A stretch of DNA of 64,000 nucleotides from Acidobacteriota bacterium (GTDB taxonomy: Bacteria; Acidobacteriota; Blastocatellia; UBA7656). This document shows positions 7,711 through 15,676 of this stretch, piece by piece. A program made the translations under genes and the position numbers. Position 1 is the first letter of the stretch. Each line of letters begins with the position of its first letter. The stretch covers positions 1 to 64,000 of the forward strand of contig JBFMDH010000027.1 in the NCBI GenBank assembly GCA_040754075.1, given 5' to 3'. The notes under the pieces were generated by a model, which made no database searches, had not been told where the DNA came from, and worked only from the letters and a program-made list of their open reading frames with translations.

Positions 7711-8631
7711 ATGTCAGCAAATATTTTGGATGGCACAAGCGTCGCCAAAGCAATTAAACAAGAGGTCGCAGATGAAGTCGCTCAATACGCCGCAAAAGGC
7801 TTGCGACCGGGGCTTGCGGTGGTGATTGTGGGCAACGACCCGGCTTCGCAGATTTACGTTTCCACTAAAGCCAAGACCTGTGAGCAACTCGGCATTTATT
7901 CCGAAAAAATTGAATTGCCGGAAGCGACAACCACCGAAGAACTGCTTGGACTGGTTAATGAATTGAATGCGCGTGATGAAATTGACGGCATCCTCGTGCA
8001 GACCCCGTTGCCAAAACAGATTGATAGCAATTTCATTTTGAATTCTATTGATCCGGCAAAAGATGTTGATGGCTTTCATCCGGTCAATGTCGGCAGGCTG
8101 GCGCTCAACGAAGAGGGGTTCAGAGCTTGTACGCCTGCCGGAATCATCGAAATGTTAGACCGCTACCAAATCAATTTAAGCGGCGCGCGGTGCGTGGTGT
8201 TGGGTCGCAGCCGCACCGTCGGACTTCCCATGTCGCTGCTGTTGTTGCACAGAAACGCGACGGTGACGATTTGCCATTCGCGCACCAAAGATTTGGCTGG
8301 TGTAGCGCGTCAGGCAGACATTTTGATTGCCGCCATCGGACGCATGGCGATGGTGGATGCGACATTTATTAAACCCGGTGCTGTCGTCGTTGATGTCGGC
8401 ACGAACCAGGTCACGACCAGCGAAGACTTTGAACGATTATATGGCGATAATCCGAAAAAACGCGCCGCATTCGAGAAGAACGGTTCGGTTCTGGTTGGCG
8501 ATGTCAATCCGCGTGATGCAATGGAAGCGGCAAGTTATTTTACTCCTGTGCCCGGCGGCGTCGGTCCTTTGACGATTGCCATGCTGATGAAAAACACCTT
8601 GAAAGCCCTGCAACTCCGACGCGGTAAGTAA
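7711..8631 (+). CDS. folD: Bifunctional methylenetetrahydrofolate dehydrogenase/cyclohydrolase FolD
   Basis: A 306-residue cytosolic enzyme that interconverts 5,10-methylene-, 5,10-methenyl- and 10-formyl-tetrahydrofolate, supplying one-carbon units for purines and formyl-Met. Visible signatures are the catalytic Tyr/Lys motif YVSTKAKTCEQLGI, the substrate loop ILVQTPLPKQID, VDGFHPVNVGRLAL, the NADP-binding region VVLGRSRTVGLPMSLLL, and the C-terminal PVPGGVGPLTIAMLMKNT. The length is slightly above the usual 280-300 because of a short insertion near residues 235-260 (FERLYGDNPKKRAAFEKNG). GAGG precedes the ATG. It is a single gene with no pathway neighbours. Confidence 0.95.
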   Translation: MSANILDGTSVAKAIKQEVADEVAQYAAKGLRPGLAVVIVGNDPASQIYVSTKAKTCEQLGIYSEKIELPEATTTEELLGLVNELNARDEIDGILVQTPLPKQIDSNFILNSIDPAKDVDGFHPVNVGRLALNEEGFRACTPAGIIEMLDRYQINLSGARCVVLGRSRTVGLPMSLLLLHRNATVTICHSRTKDLAGVARQADILIAAIGRMAMVDATFIKPGAVVVDVGTNQVTTSEDFERLYGDNPKKRAAFEKNGSVLVGDVNPRDAMEAASYFTPVPGGVGPLTIAMLMKNTLKALQLRRGK

Positions 8632-8779
8632 ATTTTTTGAGTGCGCAATTTCGTTTGCAATAACCGACATTCATAGTATGATTGGCAGCACATTTTGGGC
8701 TTAACAAATATTTTTGAGGAAAAAATAATTTTGGAAATCCGATTTTCGATTTAATCCGTACTATCGTGGAAGCCTGTGT

Positions 8780-9382
8780 ATGGTTACAAATCTGCAAACA
8801 AGTCAGCAGCCAGTGGAAGCGAAAGAACCGGACTGGGTGGCTGTAATTTCGCGAATCGCCCACGGCGACCAGCAAGCGATGACCGCGCTCTATAACGGTA
8901 CGAGCAAACTTGTCTTTGGACTGGTCTTGCGCATCCTGAACGATAGAGGCATGGCGGAAGAGGTTTTGCTGGATGTTTACGCGCAAGTCTGGCGGCAAGC
9001 CAATCGCTATGACACATCGCGTGGCGCGCCGCTGGGGTGGATAACCACGATTGCGCGAAGCCGTGCCATTGATCGCCTGCGTTCCGAGCGTCACAACCTG
9101 GCGGAATTTGAGTTGAACGAAGCGACAACTCGCGAACCCTCGGTTCATGCAAGTCCTGACCTGGCGAGCGAAGCCTCCGAAAAACGTCGGTTTGTTCGCC
9201 GGGCGCTTGATGCCTTGCCGATTGAGCAAAGGGAAGTCATCGAGCTTTCTTATTTCGCAGGGCTGACGCAGAGCGAAATTGCCATAAAATTAAACCAGCC
9301 GCTCGGTACGGTAAAAACAAGAACCAGGCTTGGGATGATTAAGTTGAGAGAAGTGCTCAAGCCATTGATGGAAACAACATGA
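8780..9382 (+). CDS. ECF-type sigma factor, SigK/ECF11-like, paired with a cupin anti-sigma
   Basis: A 200-residue sigma factor. Region 2 spans about residues 30-95 (MTALYNGTSKLVFGLVLRIL, VLLDVYAQVWRQANRYD, GAPLGWITTIARSRAIDRLR). Region 4 spans about 140-195 (LPIEQREVIELSYFAGLTQS, LGTVKTRTRLGMIKLRE). The stop codon overlaps the ATG of the next gene (ATGA, 9379-9382), a cupin-containing protein of the ChrR kind. Pairs of this build usually respond to singlet oxygen, peroxides or lipid oxidation; that signal is inferred from the family, not seen here. Confidence 0.88.
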   Translation: MVTNLQTSQQPVEAKEPDWVAVISRIAHGDQQAMTALYNGTSKLVFGLVLRILNDRGMAEEVLLDVYAQVWRQANRYDTSRGAPLGWITTIARSRAIDRLRSERHNLAEFELNEATTREPSVHASPDLASEASEKRRFVRRALDALPIEQREVIELSYFAGLTQSEIAIKLNQPLGTVKTRTRLGMIKLREVLKPLMETT

Positions 9383-10047
9383 AGCATAACGTAGATGAAG
9401 AACTTGAGCTGAAGGCGGCGCTCCATGCACTCGGCACCATGACGCAAAACGAAGCCAAGGCTTATGAAGAGGCGGTGTCCCAACTAGCGTCCGAAGAAAC
9501 TGCCGGCATTGACTCTCTTGCAGAGTTTGATTCAGTGGTTCACCTGCTTGGTTTTGCAGCCGAGGAAGCCGAACCTTCGCCTGTAGTCTGGGATAAATTG
9601 TCAGCGATGATGACCGAAGAGCCAAAAGTTTCGGAAACCCTCGCTGATGAGCCGATAAGTAATATGCTGGCGAATTCGGAAGTCGCGCTTGATGAGATTA
9701 AACATGCCGCTGCATCGCCCGCATTACTCACCATTCGCAAAGATGAAGGGGAATGGTTGACGGTTTCCGAAGGCGTATTCGTCAAACCGATTTTTCAAAA
9801 TCCCGACAGAGGAACTTCAACCTATCTCATCAAAATGTCGCCCGGCACCAATATCGAACGCCATCGCCATAGCGGCTTTGAAGAATGCATGATGATTGAA
9901 GGCGATTTTCATGTGGATGGCAAAGTTCTAGGACCCGGCGATTATCATTGCGCCAGCCCCGGAAGCATTCACGATAGACCCTATACGGAAACCGGCACGC
10001 TTTTCCTGGTCGTCGCCAGCGCCCGCTATGAATCGTTGGAAAATTAA
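9379..10047 (+). CDS. ChrR-like cupin anti-sigma factor without the usual zinc motif
   Basis: A 222-residue cytoplasmic protein. The N-terminal ~100 residues are helical and acidic (LHALGTMTQNEAKAYEEAV), corresponding to the anti-sigma domain. Residues about 120-215 form a cupin barrel with probable metal ligands in IERHRHSGFEECMMIEGDF and a later His in SPGSIHDRPYTETG. ChrR-type proteins bind their sigma factor and release it on an oxidative signal. Here the His-x3-Cys-x2-Cys motif seen in zinc-binding anti-sigma domains is absent, so sigma binding must rely on other contacts. Translational coupling (4-base overlap) to the sigma gene supports the partner assignment. Confidence 0.8.
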   Translation: MKHNVDEELELKAALHALGTMTQNEAKAYEEAVSQLASEETAGIDSLAEFDSVVHLLGFAAEEAEPSPVVWDKLSAMMTEEPKVSETLADEPISNMLANSEVALDEIKHAAASPALLTIRKDEGEWLTVSEGVFVKPIFQNPDRGTSTYLIKMSPGTNIERHRHSGFEECMMIEGDFHVDGKVLGPGDYHCASPGSIHDRPYTETGTLFLVVASARYESLEN

Positions 10048-10226
10048 ATTTGTGGGCGTGGACTGAATTCCCTTGTACGCCGCGCCCAATGCAACACGCA
10101 TTCACGCAATTCAACTGCACTCATTAATCATCAATCATCCCGCCTTCACCTTGACGCCGAACACTTGCGCTATAGAATTAAAACCACACCCCGTTTTCGA
10201 CAAGCAATCGTTTCAGGAGTTCTAAG

Positions 10227-11144
10227 ATGGAAGAATACCTTGATCGTTTTGAACAGCATTTAAAATACGAACGCAATGTCTCGGCGCATACCTTGCGAAA
10301 TTATATGAGCGATATGCAGCAGTTTTATGAATACCTCTGCCCGATTCAAAAAGATGGTCGGCGCAGAGAAGTGCCGATTCAAGAGATTGACCACATCACC
10401 ATACGCGAATATCTGGCGACCTTTTATAAAGACAATCATAAAAAAACCTCGATTGCGCGAAAGCTCGCCACGCTTCGCACCTTTTTCAAATTTCTTTGTC
10501 GCGAACAAATTCTCGAAATGAATCCCGCCAAACTGGTGTCGAGTCCGCGACTCGAAAAGAAAATTCCCAAGGTGCTTTCCATCGAAGAGATGATTCGTTT
10601 CATCGAATCGCCCGATACCGAAACCGTTCTGGGCAAACGCGACCGCGCCATTTTGGAATTGCTTTACGGCGCAGGCATTCGCGTGTCGGAACTTTGTGGA
10701 CTCAATATCGAAGATGTGGATTTCAAAAATCAATCCATACGGGTGCGCGGCAAAGGGCGCAAAGAACGCATCGTGCCGTTCGGTTCAAAAGCCAAAGAAG
10801 CGTTGGAAATTTATATGGAAGTGCGCGGCGAGTTACTGCTCGAAGCGCCCGTCGATAATCGCGACCCGGAGATTTTGTTTTATAACTATCAAGGCACACG
10901 CATCACCACGCGCTCGGTCGGGCGCATGCTCGATAAGTATTTAAAAGAATGCGCTATGTCGCTGGAAATCAGCCCGCATTCGCTCAGGCATTCATTCGCT
11001 ACGCATTTATTATCAGCGGGCGCAGACCTGCGCGCGATTCAGGAACTTCTGGGACATGCGCGACTTTCGACGACACAGATTTATACACAGGTTTCGATGG
11101 AAAAACTGATGCAGGAATATGACAAGGCACATCCAAAAGCGTGA
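10227..11144 (+). CDS. xerC: Tyrosine recombinase XerC/XerD
   Basis: A 305-residue site-specific recombinase of typical Xer length. The N-terminal SAM-like core-binding domain (residues 1 to about 95, [20 protein letters not shown]) precedes the catalytic domain. Catalytic residues are visible: Arg in [12 protein letters not shown], Lys in [13 protein letters not shown], His-x-x-Arg in [12 protein letters not shown], the second His in [13 protein letters not shown], and the nucleophilic Tyr in the same motif. It would resolve chromosome dimers at dif with a partner recombinase. AGGAG precedes the start. No integron, att site or phage gene is adjacent, so a housekeeping role is more likely than an element integrase. 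XerC versus XerD cannot be settled here. Confidence 0.9.
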   Translation: MEEYLDRFEQHLKYERNVSAHTLRNYMSDMQQFYEYLCPIQKDGRRREVPIQEIDHITIREYLATFYKDNHKKTSIARKLATLRTFFKFLCREQILEMNPAKLVSSPRLEKKIPKVLSIEEMIRFIESPDTETVLGKRDRAILELLYGAGIRVSELCGLNIEDVDFKNQSIRVRGKGRKERIVPFGSKAKEALEIYMEVRGELLLEAPVDNRDPEILFYNYQGTRITTRSVGRMLDKYLKECAMSLEISPHSLRHSFATHLLSAGADLRAIQELLGHARLSTTQIYTQVSMEKLMQEYDKAHPKA

Positions 11145-11300
11145 AGCAGGTTTTTATCTTGATGTAATTTGAATGATTTTAACGAAGGCGATTGAGTTTT
11201 ATTTCAAGGTTGGTTTCCCGGCGGATATAGCGGATTGAGCGGATGAGGACGGATAATTTGCCGGCAGGTCGTCACTTTCTATCAAACTTTTACGAACCCA

Positions 11301-11516
11301 TCATTGCCTTGAAGCTTCACAGATACCGGCAATTAGTCGCGCCATCATTTGCACTTTGTCAAAACACGCATCGCAGGCGAAATAATGCTCCTGAAAGGCG
11401 CGGCGTTCTTCAGGTGAGAGTTGATGGCGCGCGTACCGCTCGATTATTTCGTTGTCGTCTATTTCCCGATGATTCATGCTTGTAACATAGTGTCGGTTGC
11501 TGCCGGTTTGTATCAA
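11301..11516 (-). CDS. Small zinc-finger anti-sigma-like protein
   Basis: A short protein with the zinc-binding anti-sigma signature His-x3-Cys-x2-Cys (HYFACDACF) and a preceding helix (DDNEIIERYARHQLSPEERR). A TTG at 11516 overlaps the sigma stop codon by 4 bases and gives 71 residues. An ATG at 11477 gives 58 residues and begins MNHREIDDNEI, closer to the start of the domain. Neither has a strong ribosome site, so the start is undecided. There is no transmembrane segment, so it would act in the cytoplasm on the sigma factor encoded just upstream. It probably holds that sigma inactive and may sense redox through the Cys pair. Confidence 0.7.
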   Translation of the reverse strand: MIQTGSNRHYVTSMNHREIDDNEIIERYARHQLSPEERRAFQEHYFACDACFDKVQMMARLIAGICEASRQ

Positions 11517-12157
11517 CTGCCGGTCAATTTTTTGTAAATCTCAGTAAATTTTTTGAGCGTCCGCGATTTGATTAAGCGCAGGCGGTCTTCCTGGATGCCC
11601 AGGGCGCGCGCGATTTCTGCTTTCGACTTTTCTTCAAAATAATACATTCGCAAAAACTGGCGCTCGCGCGGTTTCAAAGCTTTCGTGGCTTCTTCTACTG
11701 AACGGCGCACATCGCGATCAACAAAAGCCGATTCCAGTGACCCGGCATCGGGGATTTCGTATTCGGCGTCGGTCAGCGCCTGAGTTTTTGCGCCGACGCG
11801 ATTTTGTTCACGAATAATGTTTAACGCGATGCCGATGATGAATGAGGCGAGGGATTCGGGTTTGCGAAGTTTGCCTTCGCGTAGTGCCTGAATGACCCGC
11901 AGAAAAGTTTCGGCGCGAATGTCTTCGGCATCATCGCGGGAATGCAACTCGCTGAGCGCCAGAAAATAGATGCGTGAGGAATATTTTTCGTAAAGCGCCG
12001 TTTCCGCCGCCGTATCGCGCTCAAGAATGCGCAACACCAGTTCGGCATCCGTTGTAATGGCAACTTCCCCTTGCCTGGACTCAGAGCGTTTACGTCGGGG
12101 AATATCAGCGGGCAACGAACCCGCATAGTTGGGAAAAAGAAAATTTTTTTGATACAT
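11513..12157 (-). CDS. ECF-type sigma factor
   Basis: A 214-residue sigma factor. I choose the ATG at 12157, which has GAGGCGG upstream, over a GTG 18 bases earlier. Region 2 is at about residues 50-115 (ETALYEKYSSRIYFLALSEL, DDAEDIRAETFLRVIQAL). Region 4 is at about 150-210 (LKPRERQFLRMYYFEEKSKA, EIARALGIQEDRLRLIKSR). It is followed with overlap by a small zinc-finger anti-sigma-like gene. It is transcribed away from the secreted-protein gene at 12256, about 100 bases off, so the spacer could carry an autoregulated promoter and that gene might be a target. Confidence 0.85.
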   Translation of the reverse strand: MYQKNFLFPNYAGSLPADIPRRKRSESRQGEVAITTDAELVLRILERDTAAETALYEKYSSRIYFLALSELHSRDDAEDIRAETFLRVIQALREGKLRKPESLASFIIGIALNIIREQNRVGAKTQALTDAEYEIPDAGSLESAFVDRDVRRSVEEATKALKPRERQFLRMYYFEEKSKAEIARALGIQEDRLRLIKSRTLKKFTEIYKKLTGS

Positions 12158-12255
12158 TTCGCATCCGCCTCGCACTATGTTTACAAAGTCAGGTTGTTTG
12201 ACTGACTTGAGTGCCTGGAAGATTGAATTTTTTTTGAGTTTGATTAGGAGGCTAA

Positions 12256-13014
12256 ATGAAACGGTTTTTTATAGTGACAATGATGTTGGTATTGCTGGCT
12301 GAGGTTTGTCCGCTTTTCGCTCAGGATAAAGATAAGGATGGCGGTTCACCGCCGGAAGCCGCAGTCGGTTTGAATCTGGTCGCCTTTGGTGAATTATTCA
12401 AAGGCGCGGAAAATCTCCAGGCTTTTGAAAAAGCCGTGAATGACCCTGCGGTCGGCGTCAACAATTTGGATTTGGATGAAAACGGCGAAGTCGATTTTTT
12501 AAGAGTGCAGGAAGAGGTCGCAGACGATACCCATGTCGTGGTCGTGCAGGCGACCCTTGGAAAAGATGAAGTGCAGGATGTGGCAGCGATTGAAGTGGAA
12601 AAGGTCAGCGACAACCAGTACAACTTTCAAATCCACGGCGACGAAGAACTTTATGGAGAGGATTATTATATTGTGCCGGTCGAGGTCGAGGTTTACCGCT
12701 GGCCGATTATCAATGTGATGTACAGACCGGCTTATCGCCCCTATCGCTCGACCTTCTATTTCGGTGTTTACCCGACCTGGTACAGACCGTTTCGCCCCGT
12801 AACCTTTGGAGTTTATCGCACACGCACGGTGCGATTCACCGTAAGACCAACCTTTTCGCTGACCCGAACCACCAGAGTGCGAACCGTCAGTAAAGTGCGT
12901 TATACGCCCGCTCGTTCGACGAAGGTGAAAAGAAAAACGACCATCACCCATACGCGAGGCAAGACGACCGTCACGCGCAGCACCACAGTCAAAACCCGAA
13001 AACGTAAACCCTAA
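12256..13014 (+). CDS. Exported basic protein, Tyr/Arg/Pro-rich, unknown function
   Basis: A 252-residue protein with a signal peptide (MKRFFIVTMMLVLLAEVCPL, cleavage near FAQ). Residues about 30-140 form an acidic domain (NNLDLDENGEVDFLRVQEE, an EF-hand-like acidic stretch, then VVVVQATLGKDEVQDVAAIE). Residues about 145-185 are Tyr/Arg/Pro-rich (YRPAYRPYRSTFYFGVYPTW). The last 70 residues are strongly basic and Thr-rich. The acidic-to-basic polarity within one chain is unusual. Similar proteins occur in other soil bacteria without assigned function. AGGAGG precedes the ATG. Possible binding to polyanions or the cell envelope through the basic tail is speculation. Confidence 0.75.
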   Translation: MKRFFIVTMMLVLLAEVCPLFAQDKDKDGGSPPEAAVGLNLVAFGELFKGAENLQAFEKAVNDPAVGVNNLDLDENGEVDFLRVQEEVADDTHVVVVQATLGKDEVQDVAAIEVEKVSDNQYNFQIHGDEELYGEDYYIVPVEVEVYRWPIINVMYRPAYRPYRSTFYFGVYPTWYRPFRPVTFGVYRTRTVRFTVRPTFSLTRTTRVRTVSKVRYTPARSTKVKRKTTITHTRGKTTVTRSTTVKTRKRKP

Positions 13015-13051
13015 TCTCAAGCGTGAAAAACCTGCCTTGGAATAAGCCCTT

Positions 13052-13097
13052 GGTGATATAAGTCTGTTTGTCCATTTGGCAACAGACTTATATCACC
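13052..13097. terminator. Perfect 17-bp hairpin between two rightward genes
   Basis: Arms GGTGATATAAGTCTGTT (13052-13068) and AACAGACTTATATCACC (13081-13097) with a 12-base loop. There is no U-tract, so it may be a rho-assisted terminator, an mRNA-stabilising 3' structure, or an operator-like palindrome upstream of the lipoprotein gene at 13167. Confidence 0.6.
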
Positions 13098-13166
13098 GAA
13101 TCCCATAACCAATTTTTAGCAATCACTGTTTAGTTAATCTGAAAAATAAAAACGGAGGGAGAATAA

Positions 13167-13577
13167 ATGTTCAAGAAAATAGCTGTCTGTTTATTGATGG
13201 GACTCGCGCTGGCTTTTGCCGGCTGCAAGAAGGATGCCGAAATTAACGCCACCTTAACGGAACTCGATTCTTTTACCAAAGAACTGGTTCAGAAAGTTGA
13301 AACTGCGCAGGGCGCACCGGAAGGCATCGATGCGGCGCAACAATTTCTGGATTCCAAAAAGAGTGACCTCAAGAAAAGACTTGATGAACTGAAAAGTCTG
13401 CGCGGTTTTCAAATGAGCGACGCGACTAAAAAGACTTTAACCGAAAGCTTCACCAAAAACGCCACACAGGTGATGTCTTTGCAAATCAAATATGTGAGCC
13501 GCAGCGTCAAAGACTCGAATTACAAAGCCAAACTCGAAAAATTAATCAACGATTATCGCACCCTGCTGACGGCTTGA
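13167..13577 (+). CDS. Small lipoprotein, unknown function
   Basis: A 136-residue protein with a lipoprotein signal peptide (MFKKIAVCLLMGLALAFAGC); the lipobox Cys20 would be acylated and anchor it to a membrane. The mature part is helical and charged with no cysteine (LTELDSFTKELVQKVETA, KKSDLKKRLDELKSL), suggesting a helical bundle or coiled coil. A strong GGAGGGAG ribosome site precedes the start. It lies between two strong hairpins and is therefore probably monocistronic. I recognise no family. Confidence 0.75.
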   Translation: MFKKIAVCLLMGLALAFAGCKKDAEINATLTELDSFTKELVQKVETAQGAPEGIDAAQQFLDSKKSDLKKRLDELKSLRGFQMSDATKKTLTESFTKNATQVMSLQIKYVSRSVKDSNYKAKLEKLINDYRTLLTA

Positions 13578-13584
13578 GGTTATT

Positions 13585-13625
13585 GAAAGATTGAGGAGCG
13601 GTCACCTGCCGCTCCTCAATCTTTC
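13585..13625. terminator. Bidirectional terminator hairpin between convergent genes
   Basis: Perfect 17-bp stem GAAAGATTGAGGAGCGG (13585-13601) and CCGCTCCTCAATCTTTC (13609-13625) with a 7-base loop. It lies just after the lipoprotein stop and before the leftward hydrolase stop. Confidence 0.85.
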
Positions 13626-13655
13626 ATCCTCATGGGGCAACTAATAAATCACTGC

Positions 13656-15467
13656 CTACGGTTTCGGCGTGAGCGTGAATTTCATACCTGCCTGTTCAAG
13701 TATCATGCTCTTGGGCTTTGCGCCATCCATTTCAAACTGCGCGTAAATTTCAACTGGCGCGCCGTCAACCACAACTTTGAAGCGGTTGGCGGCAACCGGC
13801 ACAAAGGTCGCAATCGGTTGACCGGGAATGATGCCTTTGAGTTTCCCGCCAACCATCTCAAGGCTGATTTCCAGAGGCGGCGCTTTCAGTGCATATTTGC
13901 CGACATACTTTTGCAAATCGGCTTCGCTTAAATTGAGGCTTGCGACATCTTCGGCTTTTTCGGTGCGTTTGAACTCGGCAAGGTTTTCGATGCTCAAGGA
14001 TTCGACTTTACCTGCGGCATTCAGTTTAAACGTCACCAGACTCTTGCCGATGGATTTGTCGCGCCAGATTGAACGGAATGTATCATAGTGCCAGTGTTCG
14101 AGGTCGCCTTTAAATGCCGCGCCGTAGGTTGCCACCAACTTGCCGTTTTCCTCCGTCACTTTGGCTTCGCCGTACATCTCATCAGTGTAGGTGCCGACGT
14201 AATTTTTCAACGCCAATGAAGGTTGGGTATTTTTAACGCGGGCTTCCTCTTTTTTCTTCTCGGCGGTTTCGCTCTGCGCCAGTACGGCTTTGATGGATTT
14301 CAAAATCTCTGCGCTGTGGTCATGTTTGGCGCCAATCTGCGGTAAAAAATAATCGAAAATCGTATAAGCGAGCGCCGCCGTTATCATCGTGCCGTTCATA
14401 TTGGTGAGGATGACGACGCCGAGTTTTTCTTCGGGAACCATCGCCACGAAGGCGCTCATGCCGTCGATGTTGCCGCCGTGATGAACGATTTTACGGGCTT
14501 TGTAATCGTTCATAAACCACCCTAATCCATAAGCCGTAAAATGCGCTTCGGGAGAAATGATTTCCCAGACGCCTTCGCGACGAATGAGGGTTTGCGGCAT
14601 GTGCAACTCTTTGAGATTGCCGGAAGTGATAACCGTTTGACCGCTCGCTTTGCCTTCGTTGAGATGCAGGCGCACCCACTGCGCCATATCAGCCACATTG
14701 GAATTGATCGAACCCGCAGGCGCGATGTTATCAATGTTGCGCCAGGGGATGGCTGTCACTTTACCGTCAATTTTCGTGTGCGGCGTGGAAACATCACTCA
14801 TCTCAGCCAAATCTCTGATGCTGGTGTTTGACGAAGTCATGCCGAGCGGCTTGAAAATTCTCTGTTTGATGACCTCATCCCAACTCATTTTGGTGACGCC
14901 GGCGACCGCTTGCCCGGCGGCGAGATACATGATGTTTTGATAGCCGAATTGACTGCGAAAACTCCATGAAGGTTTGAGATGGCGAACTCTTTGCAAAATT
15001 TCGTCGCGACTATAGGCGCTGCCGTACCACATCAAATCGCCGCGCTCTAACCCAGAGCGATGACAGAGCAAATCGCGCATGGTGATTTCGCGTGAGGCAT
15101 AGGGGTCGAAGAGTTGAAAGCCCGGCAGATATTTGGTCGCGCCATCATCCCATTTCATTTTGCCTTCGTCCACCAGCATCGCGACTGCCGCGGCGGTAAA
15201 CGCTTTCGATGCGGAACCGATGGCAAACATGGTCTTTTCAGTTACCGGTGCCGGTTCACCGATTTTTTTTACCCCATAGCCTTTGGCGAAAATCACTTTG
15301 TCATCTTTGACGACGGCAATCGCCACGCCGGGCACTTCCCAATCCACCAAAGCCTTTTTGACATAATCATCAAAACTTGCGGGAATGGCATTCTGCTGCC
15401 CGTAAACCAACTGCGCGCTCAACAATATGAGCAGTAAAATAAAGCTAGCCGCTTTTCGTGTCCTCAT
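13656..15467 (-). CDS. Serine hydrolase, class C beta-lactamase/penicillin-binding type
   Basis: A 603-residue exported enzyme starting at 15467, where AGGTTTAGG precedes the ATG and a signal peptide follows (MRTRKAASFILLLILLSAQL). Residues about 35-370 are the beta-lactamase-fold domain with the catalytic Ser85-x-x-Lys88 (IGSASKAFTA), the YxN motif in FGYQNIMYLAAG and HGG-type motif KIVHHGGNIDGMS. The C-terminal ~200 residues are a DUF3471-like region with two beta-rich segments (LKNYVGTYTDEMYGEAKV, LQKYVGKYALKAPPLEI). Proteins of this build hydrolyse D-amino-acid peptides or esters; true beta-lactamase activity is uncertain. It is divergent from the D-threonine-aldolase-like gene. Confidence 0.88.
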   Translation of the reverse strand: MRTRKAASFILLLILLSAQLVYGQQNAIPASFDDYVKKALVDWEVPGVAIAVVKDDKVIFAKGYGVKKIGEPAPVTEKTMFAIGSASKAFTAAAVAMLVDEGKMKWDDGATKYLPGFQLFDPYASREITMRDLLCHRSGLERGDLMWYGSAYSRDEILQRVRHLKPSWSFRSQFGYQNIMYLAAGQAVAGVTKMSWDEVIKQRIFKPLGMTSSNTSIRDLAEMSDVSTPHTKIDGKVTAIPWRNIDNIAPAGSINSNVADMAQWVRLHLNEGKASGQTVITSGNLKELHMPQTLIRREGVWEIISPEAHFTAYGLGWFMNDYKARKIVHHGGNIDGMSAFVAMVPEEKLGVVILTNMNGTMITAALAYTIFDYFLPQIGAKHDHSAEILKSIKAVLAQSETAEKKKEEARVKNTQPSLALKNYVGTYTDEMYGEAKVTEENGKLVATYGAAFKGDLEHWHYDTFRSIWRDKSIGKSLVTFKLNAAGKVESLSIENLAEFKRTEKAEDVASLNLSEADLQKYVGKYALKAPPLEISLEMVGGKLKGIIPGQPIATFVPVAANRFKVVVDGAPVEIYAQFEMDGAKPKSMILEQAGMKFTLTPKP

Positions 15468-15676
15468 CCTAAACCTCCCCTTGTGGAAAATAGAATCGCT
15501 TGCCTCAGTCGCTTCTCCTCTACGACCGAGCGCCGCAGAGTGTTGCATCAATTGTTGCGTGTTGTCAAGAAAGTTGCACCGTTCGTTGCAGGGAGCGCGA
15601 AATCGGCTTGCCAGTTCGCTACCTCAACCTTTACTTTGTTCAGGCAAAAAATATTGAAAAGAGATGGGGAAACCTT

